A stretch of 9,639 nucleotides of DNA, taken from contig JACQHI010000002.1 in assembly GCA_016199105.1 (NCBI GenBank), positions 1 through 9,639 on the forward strand, written 5' to 3'. This document shows, in pieces, positions 1-5,743 of the stretch. The stretch is from Lentisphaerota bacterium (GTDB taxonomy: Bacteria; Verrucomicrobiota; Kiritimatiellia; JAAZAB01). Each line of letters starts with the position of its first letter. Position 1 is the stretch's first letter. The position numbers and the translations under genes were made by a program. The notes under the pieces are model-generated. The model saw only the letters and a program-made list of their open reading frames with translations, was not told where the DNA came from and searched no databases.

Positions 1-68
1 ACGGAGCGCGACGGCCACCTCATGACTGAGGCATTACTGGAGTGCTGCTATTGTGCTTTGCCTTTGGT

Positions 69-134
69 ACGCCAAACGTATAGTTCGCTGGCATGACTTC
101 CGGATGTATGTCCGGGCGTTTCCGCGTTTGGCGT
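69..134. repeat. Long-range 10-base inverted repeat with nested hairpins
   Basis: ACGCCAAACG (69-78) is the exact reverse complement of CGTTTGGCGT (125-134). Between them lies a smaller hairpin, CCGGA (100-104) with TCCGG (111-115). The left arm can instead join a local hairpin, TTTGG (63-67) with CCAAA (72-76) around a TACG loop, so two folds compete. This could be part of a structured leader RNA, a small RNA or an operator; none matches an RNA family I recognise. Confidence 0.4.
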
Positions 135-225
135 CTGCGATGTCTTGACTTCTGAGCCTCTTGAGCGGTAGGGTATCCCCGTTCATCCGTCAGCCGATGG
201 ACGGAACGGCATTCACGACCCGCCT

Positions 226-260
226 GCAGCGCTGCGCTGGCGCACTCACGCAGCACTGCG
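226..260. promoter_or_regulatory. Twin near-palindromic sites, possible operator
   Basis: GCAGCGCTGCG (226-236) and GCAGCACTGCG (250-260) agree in 10 of 11 bases and start 24 bases apart. The first contains a perfect 10-base palindrome. Two similar dyads at short spacing, about 90 to 115 bases before a start codon, is how paired repressor or activator sites often look. GC-rich dyads also arise by chance in such DNA, so this is a weak call. Confidence 0.25.
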
Positions 261-301
261 GGCAGGTGCTTGGAGAGTTTTGCAAGAAGCTCGAATAACA
301 G

Positions 302-337
302 GGAGGAAACACCGGTTGCCGGTTTCCTCCTTGGAGG
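302..337 (+). promoter_or_regulatory. Leader hairpin abutting the kinase ribosome binding site
   Basis: A strong hairpin forms from GGAGGAA (302-308) with TTCCTCC (324-330). It continues inward as ACCGG (311-315) with CCGGT (319-323) after a 2-base bulge, around a TTG loop. The Shine-Dalgarno GGAGG of the sugar kinase is at 333-337, only two bases after the hairpin. The 3' arm contains CCTC (326-329), which can also pair with GAGG (334-337) of the Shine-Dalgarno across a 4-base loop. The two pairings exclude each other, so the larger hairpin would leave the ribosome site free and the small one would cover it. There is no T tract, so this is not a standard terminator. Regulation is inferred from base pairing only. 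Confidence 0.4.
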
Positions 338-341
338 CAAA

Positions 342-1358
342 ATGATTATCGACGCGAAAGCGTATCCCCGGGCCGGGTTGGTCGGCAATCCCTCGGACGG
401 CTATTTCGGCAAGACCATTTCGTTCGTGTTCGGCAATTTTGCCGCGCAGGTGACGCTGTACCAGACGCCGGAATTGGAAATCCTCCCCAACACGCGAGAT
501 CATTCCCGTTTCGAGAGCATTCACGCGCTGGCCCGGGATGTGCGGCTTTTCGGATACTATGGCGGCATCCGCCTGCTCAAGGCCACGATCAAGCGTTTTC
601 ACGATTACTGCGCGGACAACCACATCGAGCTGGATAATCGGAATTTCACCATCCGTTACCACTCGGATATTCCCTCGCAGGTCGGTCTGGCGGGGTCGAG
701 CGCCATCATCACGGCCGGCATGCGGGCGCTGATGCAATTCTATGGCGTGACGATTCCGAAGCCGATCCTGGCGAACCTGGTCCTGTCGGTGGAGAGAAGC
801 GAGCTGGTCATTCCCGCGGGCCTGCAGGATCGCGTGGCGCAGGTGTATGAAGGCCTGGTCTATATGGATTTCTCGAAGGCCATCATGGACCGGCAGGGCT
901 ATGGGCATTACGAGGAACTCGATCCGGAGCTCCTGCCCTCCCTGTACATCGCCTACCGGTCCGATTTGGCGGAGGGCACCGAGGTTTTTCACAACGATAT
1001 CCGCGCCCGGTTCGAACGCGGGGAACCCGAGGTCCTGGCCGCGATGCAGTACTGGGCCGGCCTGACCGACCAGGTCCGGGACTGCCTGCTCAAACGGGAC
1101 ACGGCAAAAATGCCCGCCTTGCTGGACGCCAATTTCGACCGGCGCCGGCAGATCTACAAAATCGGCCACGGCAACATTGCCATGGTGGAGACGGCGCGGT
1201 CCGTCGGCGCCAGCGCCAATTTCACCGGGTCCGGCGGCGCCATTGTCGGCGCCTACGACGGGGAGACCATGTTCCACCGGCTGGAGGATCGCCTCGGCCG
1301 CATCAACGTGAAGGTCATCCGTCCGTTCATCGTGCGGGCGGAGCGGCAGGATGCCTGA
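342..1358 (+). CDS. GHMP-family sugar kinase, glucuronokinase-like
   Basis: This 338-residue protein belongs to the GHMP kinase family. The ATP-binding motif is PSQVGLAGSSAI (111-122), and the C-terminal motif FTGSGGAIVG is at 294-303. LQDRVAQVYEGLVYMDFSK (161-179) contains the likely catalytic Asp163. The N-terminus GLVGNPSDGYFGKTIS (12-27) and the central block closely match, from memory, plant glucuronokinase (EC 2.7.1.43), which makes glucuronic acid 1-phosphate from glucuronate and ATP in the cytoplasm for UDP-glucuronate supply. Length is similar to the plant enzyme. I chose ATG 342 because GGAGG lies four bases upstream and homology begins there; an in-frame ATG at 270 would add 24 residues encoded by the leader hairpin. 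No pyrophosphorylase partner is visible; the upstream gene lies outside. The fold is near certain. The substrate is inferred: related kinases act on galactose, mevalonate or heptose phosphates. Confidence 0.85.
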   Translation: MIIDAKAYPRAGLVGNPSDGYFGKTISFVFGNFAAQVTLYQTPELEILPNTRDHSRFESIHALARDVRLFGYYGGIRLLKATIKRFHDYCADNHIELDNRNFTIRYHSDIPSQVGLAGSSAIITAGMRALMQFYGVTIPKPILANLVLSVERSELVIPAGLQDRVAQVYEGLVYMDFSKAIMDRQGYGHYEELDPELLPSLYIAYRSDLAEGTEVFHNDIRARFERGEPEVLAAMQYWAGLTDQVRDCLLKRDTAKMPALLDANFDRRRQIYKIGHGNIAMVETARSVGASANFTGSGGAIVGAYDGETMFHRLEDRLGRINVKVIRPFIVRAERQDA

Positions 1359-1376
1359 CTCCACGGAAAAAGAATG

Positions 1377-1404
1377 TTGAATCGGGAGTGGGACAGGGTA
1401 TCCT
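1377..1404 (+). promoter_or_regulatory. Possible sigma70-type promoter before the ApbE gene
   Basis: TTGAAT (1377-1382) is followed after 16 bases by TATCCT (1399-1404), each differing from the sigma70 consensus in two positions. It lies in the 119-base gap after the sugar kinase stop codon, 74 bases before the ApbE start. If real, ApbE can be transcribed on its own; otherwise it is read through from the kinase gene. No terminator is visible between the two genes. Confidence 0.3.
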
Positions 1405-1477
1405 AGGCGCGTTTTTGGAATTTCAACGACGGTATCTCGCTGAACAACCCATCAGGAAAGGGAAAACATTGCTCACC

Positions 1478-2572
1478 ATGAAACCCTTGAACGATCGTCT
1501 GAAACTCGTTTCGCGCGGTCTGCTGCTGGCCGGTCTTTGCATGGGTCTGCTGGTCGGTTGCAAGCCCAGGACCGTCAGCAAATCCTTCGAGATCATGGGC
1601 GCCACCGCCACCGTGACGCTTCCCAAGGAAATGCAGGATGAATTGGAGGGGTTCGCCCAGGATATTCAAGTCAAAGTCCTTCAGAAGCTGGATGATAAAT
1701 TCAACGTGCGGAAGCCGTCGAGTGAAATATCCCGGATCAATGCCAAAGCGGGGGATGGCCCCGTCGCGGTATCCAGCCATACGATGGCCATCCTGGAAAA
1801 AGCGCAGCGCTACGCCCTGATTTCCGATGGTGCGTTCGATGTGACCGCTGGGCCGTTGCTCGCGTTGTGGGGAGTCGATGGCGGAAAAACGGCGGCGAGT
1901 CCGCCCTCGGAGGCGTCTGTGCAGGCTGTCCTTCCGCAGGTCGGTTACAAGCACCTGATTTTGAAAAAAGACACCGCTTTTCTCGATGTGCAGGGGGCGC
2001 AAATCGATCTGGGCAGCATCGCCCGCGGCTTTGCGGTGGATATGGCCTCTAAAACGCTGTGGGATGGCGGCCTGAAGGATGCCATGGTGGAGATCGGAGG
2101 AACTTCCGTCCGTGTCCTGGGCTATCCTAAAAACGGCGTTCGATGGAGCCTCGACGTCCGTAATCCGTTCGAACCGGAAAAGATTGTGGGCTCGCTTAAC
2201 TTGCCCACCGGTTTTTCGGTTTCCACCGCTGGTAACGATGGGCGGTGGGTCGTCATTCAGGGGAAACGCGTCCCCCCCATCTTGGATCCCCGGTGCGGCT
2301 TGCCGGCCACCAATGGGCTGGCTTCCGTGACCGTGATCGTGAGCGACAAATCGGCGGCCACGGATGCGGCTGCCCTGTCTTCCACGTTTTTCGTGATGGG
2401 CATACTGGAGTCGGCGCGATTGGTGAAGCGCATCCCCCACCAATGCGAAATTATTTTCATTCCAAACAAACAGCCGCTGGAACTCTGGATCACCCCCGGC
2501 TTGAAAGACGCCAAGCTCTTCAAGCCGTCATCGGCGTTTGCCAAAAAACTCCATATTCTGGCCACGCAATAA
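1478..2572 (+). CDS. apbE: FAD:protein FMN transferase, lipoprotein form (ApbE family)
   Basis: This enzyme family uses FAD to attach FMN covalently to a Thr or Ser of exported redox proteins such as NqrC or RnfG, outside the inner membrane. The 364 residues start with a lipoprotein signal: basic n-region, hydrophobic stretch and lipobox LVGC with the lipidated Cys28. Family motifs follow in order: MGATATV (40-46), PSSEISRIN (80-88), SDGAFDVTAGPLLALWG (116-132), IDLGSIARGFAVD (176-188), ILDP (268-271) and TDAAALSS (295-302), whose Asp is the expected metal ligand. The usual His before IDP is replaced here by Pro (PPILDP). Start choice: ATG 1478 begins a clean signal peptide, but an in-frame TTG at 1469 has the better spacing, six bases after AGGAAAGGG (1454-1462). 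It would add only three residues. The longer frame from 1388 would bury the signal peptide. No flavinylation target is encoded nearby. The gene converges with the Ser/Thr kinase gene. Confidence 0.9.
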   Translation: MKPLNDRLKLVSRGLLLAGLCMGLLVGCKPRTVSKSFEIMGATATVTLPKEMQDELEGFAQDIQVKVLQKLDDKFNVRKPSSEISRINAKAGDGPVAVSSHTMAILEKAQRYALISDGAFDVTAGPLLALWGVDGGKTAASPPSEASVQAVLPQVGYKHLILKKDTAFLDVQGAQIDLGSIARGFAVDMASKTLWDGGLKDAMVEIGGTSVRVLGYPKNGVRWSLDVRNPFEPEKIVGSLNLPTGFSVSTAGNDGRWVVIQGKRVPPILDPRCGLPATNGLASVTVIVSDKSAATDAAALSSTFFVMGILESARLVKRIPHQCEIIFIPNKQPLELWITPGLKDAKLFKPSSAFAKKLHILATQ

Positions 2573-2600
2573 AGAGGGGTGCCACGCGAATCTCGCCGCG

Positions 2601-2617
2601 CGGAAGTCGGCCTTCCG
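2601..2617. terminator. Hairpin between convergent genes, possible bidirectional terminator
   Basis: CGGAAG (2601-2606) pairs with CTTCCG (2612-2617) around a 5-base loop. It sits in the 67-base gap between the ends of two convergent genes, where a shared terminator is expected. Neither side has a T tract, so it is not a classical intrinsic terminator and could be only a stabilising 3' hairpin. Confidence 0.3.
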
Positions 2618-2639
2618 AAGCGGATAATCGCGCTGTGCG

Positions 2640-4856
2640 TCAGGGCGGACCGAAGCCCGGCATCAGCCGGTTGACCTCCTGTTTCAGTCCCTCCTTCATA
2701 CGACAGGCCTTTTCGACATATTGTTCGACCGGTTTGAATTTGTTGCTTTCATAACAGAAGAGCGCCACGGCCAGGAATTTGTCCGCGCGCTCGTCATCCG
2801 CGATGGGCCGGTTCTCAATATAATAGACGGCGATTCGCACGAACTGATCGTACGTGACTTTTTCCCATGGGATTTCCATTTTGCTCTCGGCCCCCAGCGA
2901 CACCACCAGACCGGCCCGCGGATCGGCGTTCTTAATGGTTTCGGTATGGCTTCCAACGGTCCAGCCGTTGGTATAGGGCATTTCGCGGATGCTCTTGATG
3001 ATGAAACTCTTCAGTTCGGCGAGGCTATCGCAACAGTCCACGGCCGCTTTGAACGCCGCGCGGGCTTCATCGGTCTTCAGGTTGGAAACACCATCGGTTA
3101 GTTTCCGGGCCGCTTCCCTGAATTCCCGTTTCGCGATGTGCTCCCCCCCATCTCCCCGCGCGGCATCCACCCGATCCAGTTCCTCCTGGACCGCCGTAAC
3201 GCGCGCCTGCTCGGCCGCCTGGGCAGCGGCCTCTGCCTGTTTTCGCTCGACCTCGACCAATCGGAGCCTTTCCTCCTCGGCTTTTTTCTCCGCCTCCTGT
3301 TTGGCGACCTTGTCCTGCACGGTCTTCCGGATCTTCTCCGCCCGGGCCAGGGCCGATTCCGCCTCGTCTTTCAGGTCCTGCACGGACTGATGAAGCGCGT
3401 TCATCTGCCCCAGCATGCCTTCCATCGTATCCGCCAATTCCCGCGCCGCGACGGAGGAGGTGGCGGTCTCCGCGGCTTGCCCGATTTCCGCCGCCTCCTC
3501 TTCCAATTGACGGATCGTCTCCACCATTTCCTCGGCCGAACCGGCCGCCTCCCTGATATCCCCCATGGGCCGCTTGGCCTCCGGAATGGACAGGAATGCA
3601 TCCGCTTTCCGGCCGAAGGGAATCAGGGCCTGGGCTTCTTCCCGGGCGGACGCAGACACCGCCAACAGTTGCTCCTGCCGGTTCTGCAGGGCTGCGATCG
3701 CGGCCTGGTAGTTCGCATTTTCTTCTTTTTCGGCCGCGATCCTCGCGACTTCGGCTTTGTGCGACTTCCAAGCCCACCAGCCTCCCGCGACCAGCGCCAG
3801 TGCCAGTATTCCGCCAGTCACCGACCACCACAGCGTTCTGTTCTGTAGGGTTTCCATCGGGACGATCCGGGTGATCATCTGGGTGAATTTGCCGGGTTCC
3901 ACCGGCGGCAGGCTGACCGTCTCGAGCGTCTGCCGCATATCCTCCAGCAACGCATCATAAGAGGGATAACGGGTATTCGGATCCGGTTCCAGCATGCGCT
4001 TCACCAGGTCCACCGTGGCGGGATTCAGGTCCGGCCGGAATTCCAACAGGTCCGGCGGCGGTTTCTCCAGTCGCGCCATGACCACATCCACCGGTGTCTG
4101 GCCGTCGAACGGCGGCACACCCGCCAGCATGTGATACAGCGTGGCGCCCAGGCTGTAAATGTCGGAGCGAAAATCCACCTGCTTGCCGCGGGCTTTTTCC
4201 GGCGCAATGTAAAAAGGAGTGCCCCATATCTCGCCCGTGTTCTGTTGCCGGCCGACGAACTGGGCCAGGCCGAAATCCACGACCTTGGCCTCGTCGTTCT
4301 GGTCGAACAGCACGTTGGCCGGCTTGACATCCCCATGGATCAGGCCGACGGCCGCCGCAGCTTTGAGGCCTTCCGCCACCTGGATATGAATCTCCAGCGC
4401 GCGGATTTCCTCCAGCGTCTGGCCCTCGGAGATCATTTCGTCCATGCGTCCGCCCGTGATCAGTTCCATCACGATGTAGGGCTGACCCTGCTCCTGGCCG
4501 AACGAGTAGATCTGGCCCACGTTGCGGTGATTCAGGGCGGCGGCCGACTGGGCCTCGCGCAGGAAGGACTCCAGAAACTCGGGGTTGTCGCCCATGGATT
4601 TCTTCATGACCTTGATGGCGACATACCGGCCGAGGGTCATGTCCCTGGCTTTGTAGAGCTCGCCCATTCCGCCGGCGCCCAGCTTCTTTTCCAGGAGGAA
4701 GTTGCCGAACTGGGCCGGCACGGTCTGGTTGGTGGCGCAATCCGGGCATTTGATGTCGGCAAAGGAGGGCAGATGGGACACGTCCAGCATCTTCCCGCAT
4801 TTGATGCAGGACATTTCCGAGATGCGTTCCGCAATAATGCCTGCCGGTTCGCTCAT
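2640..4856 (-). CDS. Transmembrane Ser/Thr protein kinase with zinc ribbon
   Basis: This 738-residue PknB/Hanks-type kinase phosphorylates proteins on Ser/Thr at the inner membrane. Order: a zinc ribbon (C17, C20, C37, C40); kinase domain about 50-312 with glycine loop GAGGMG (60-65), ATP-anchoring Lys82, Glu101, catalytic loop HGDVKPAN (174-181, Asp176), DFG 194-196 and APE 218-220; a membrane segment about 343-363; a long charged coiled coil about 365-560, rich in Ala, Glu and Lys; and a C-terminal domain about 562-738 of unknown function. The HRD arginine is Gly175, so it is a non-RD kinase, but all residues needed for catalysis remain. The kinase half should be cytoplasmic and the coiled coil plus C-terminal domain periplasmic, the usual sensor layout. 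Start ATG 4856 has AAAGGA five bases upstream. It follows the ankyrin gene after 130 bases. Substrate and ligand are unknown. Confidence 0.93.
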   Translation of the reverse strand: MSEPAGIIAERISEMSCIKCGKMLDVSHLPSFADIKCPDCATNQTVPAQFGNFLLEKKLGAGGMGELYKARDMTLGRYVAIKVMKKSMGDNPEFLESFLREAQSAAALNHRNVGQIYSFGQEQGQPYIVMELITGGRMDEMISEGQTLEEIRALEIHIQVAEGLKAAAAVGLIHGDVKPANVLFDQNDEAKVVDFGLAQFVGRQQNTGEIWGTPFYIAPEKARGKQVDFRSDIYSLGATLYHMLAGVPPFDGQTPVDVVMARLEKPPPDLLEFRPDLNPATVDLVKRMLEPDPNTRYPSYDALLEDMRQTLETVSLPPVEPGKFTQMITRIVPMETLQNRTLWWSVTGGILALALVAGGWWAWKSHKAEVARIAAEKEENANYQAAIAALQNRQEQLLAVSASAREEAQALIPFGRKADAFLSIPEAKRPMGDIREAAGSAEEMVETIRQLEEEAAEIGQAAETATSSVAARELADTMEGMLGQMNALHQSVQDLKDEAESALARAEKIRKTVQDKVAKQEAEKKAEEERLRLVEVERKQAEAAAQAAEQARVTAVQEELDRVDAARGDGGEHIAKREFREAARKLTDGVSNLKTDEARAAFKAAVDCCDSLAELKSFIIKSIREMPYTNGWTVGSHTETIKNADPRAGLVVSLGAESKMEIPWEKVTYDQFVRIAVYYIENRPIADDERADKFLAVALFCYESNKFKPVEQYVEKACRMKEGLKQEVNRLMPGFGPP

Positions 4857-4986
4857 AAAAATCCTTTGCGACCCCCCTATATCTTCGCCGGAAGTTTTTA
4901 AACTCTACAGCTTATCCTCGCGAATAGTCACGCAAAATAATCGCTTGGCGGCAATCCGCTGGAGGGGGGGAGTTCCTTGTGAATTG
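4857..4986 (-). other. Gap before the kinase gene
   Basis: These 130 bases separate the ankyrin stop codon from the kinase start. They contain the kinase ribosome site, a 12-base dyad AGTTTTTAAACT (4893-4904), a run of seven G (4964-4970) and a weak 4-base hairpin GCGG/CCGC near 4949-4960. I see no convincing -35/-10 pair and no intrinsic terminator, so read-through from the ankyrin gene is possible. The gap is nevertheless long enough for a separate promoter. Confidence 0.4.
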
Positions 4987-5688
4987 TCATTTCGTTCCGC
5001 CGTACAGGATGAGCAGGTCGGCCGCGTCGTCCTGATCCGATTCCCGGGCCCACGTCAGGGGGGTCTTTCCGTTGGTATCGCGTGCGTTCACCTCGGCATC
5101 GTGGGCGATCAGCATTTTGACCGCCTCATACTGGCCCCGGGCGGCCGCCATGTGGAGCGGCATCACCCGGTTGTCGCCTCCCGTGGGCTCATTGACGTCG
5201 GCGCCGTTATCCGCCAGCAAGTCGATCATCGCCGGATGGCCGGCGGCGGCCGCCTCGTGCAAGGGCGTGACCAGGATGGAATTGTAGCGGATGCCTTTCA
5301 GGTCGGGGTTGGCGCCCGTGCGCAGCAGGCGGCCGGCGATGTCCGTCAGATTCCACAAGGCCGCCATGTGGAGCGGGGTCATCCCGTACTTGTCGGTCGC
5401 ATTGACGTTGGCCCCGTGGTCCAGCAGAAAATCCACCATGTTCGCGTGCCGGTTCAAGACCGCCCAATGGAGCGGGGTGAGTTTCTTTTTATCCCGGGCA
5501 TTGACCAGCTCCGGGCGGGATTTGAGCAGGGCCGCCATCGTCGCCAGGCGTCCCTGTTTGGCTGCGGCAATCGCGCGTCCGGACGGGCCGAAACGGGGAA
5601 AGCCGAAAGCCACCAGGGTGATCGCGGTAAAAACAACCGCGGCGACGGCGATGCTTTTCTTGTCGATGGATTCCCGGATTCCGAACAT
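4987..5688 (-). CDS. Membrane-anchored ankyrin-repeat protein
   Basis: The 233-residue product has a hydrophobic segment at about 13-30 preceded by Lys10-Lys11. An ankyrin array then fills the rest: an N-terminal cap (about 36-68), full repeats starting near 70, 102, 140 and 175 with TPLH or MPLH signatures and GANVN/GADVN-type turns, and a C-terminal cap from about 208 (TPLTWA). Ankyrin repeats bind partner proteins and have no catalytic activity, so this is probably a tethered adaptor. The hydrophobic segment is most likely an uncleaved signal anchor that places the repeats outside the cytoplasm; charges on the two sides do not settle this. ATG 5688 has no Shine-Dalgarno, so translation may depend on the TPR gene 55 bases upstream, or the start may differ (a CTG five codons upstream is in frame). 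It is followed by the kinase gene. No function can be named. Confidence 0.88.
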   Translation of the reverse strand: MFGIRESIDKKSIAVAAVVFTAITLVAFGFPRFGPSGRAIAAAKQGRLATMAALLKSRPELVNARDKKKLTPLHWAVLNRHANMVDFLLDHGANVNATDKYGMTPLHMAALWNLTDIAGRLLRTGANPDLKGIRYNSILVTPLHEAAAAGHPAMIDLLADNGADVNEPTGGDNRVMPLHMAAARGQYEAVKMLIAHDAEVNARDTNGKTPLTWARESDQDDAADLLILYGGTK

Positions 5689-5715
5689 CGGCGCAAGGCT
5701 CAGACTTGTTTTTGC

Positions 5716-5743
5716 TTGGGCATTGGACGTTGGTTGTTGGGCG
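5716..5743. repeat. Four tandem 7-base repeats (TTGGNYR)
   Basis: Four units sit head to tail with exact 7-base period: TTGGGCA (5716), TTGGACG (5723), TTGGTTG (5730) and TTGGGCG (5737). TTGG is invariant and the last three bases vary. The array ends directly against the stop codon of the TPR gene (TAA on the - strand at 5746-5744) and takes up half of the 55-base gap to the ankyrin gene. Heptanucleotide tandem repeats of this kind are known between genes in heterocystous cyanobacteria; whether this genome carries more copies cannot be seen here. Confidence 0.6.

Larger units (their letters stand above)
1..301. other. Non-coding leader region, no convincing gene
   Basis: No reading frame here has a recognisable product. 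On the + strand, frame 1 stays open from the window edge to a TGA at 94-96, frame 2 stops at 23-25 and frame 3 at 27-29. An upstream gene could therefore end in the first 25 to 96 bases, but I cannot choose which. A 33-codon frame from ATG 197 to TAA 298 has no ribosome binding site and no recognisable motif. What stands out is secondary structure: a 10-base inverted repeat (69-78 with 125-134) with smaller hairpins inside it, and two near-identical 11-base near-palindromes at 226-236 and 250-260. The region probably holds the promoter and 5' leader of the sugar kinase gene. No -35/-10 pair stands out. Confidence 0.5.

Noticed and set aside
197..298. 33-codon frame on the + strand, Cys-containing and helical in appearance, ending near the kinase leader
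   Set aside because: There is no ribosome binding site or known motif, and the frame is closed just upstream (TGA 146-148). It could be a small gene or the remnant of one, but support is too weak to annotate.
20..388. 122-codon open frame on the - strand in the leader region
   Set aside because: It crosses the start and ribosome site of the sugar kinase and has no recognisable domain. Low-complexity basic composition fits a chance frame.
246..1364. 372-codon open frame on the - strand
   Set aside because: It is the antisense shadow of the sugar kinase, whose + strand frame has clear GHMP motifs.
1388..1477. 30-codon N-terminal extension of the ApbE protein
   Set aside because: It would put the lipobox at about residue 58, and the extension overlaps a possible promoter.
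1403..2443. 346-codon open frame on the - strand
   Set aside because: It is antisense to the ApbE gene, which shows all family motifs.
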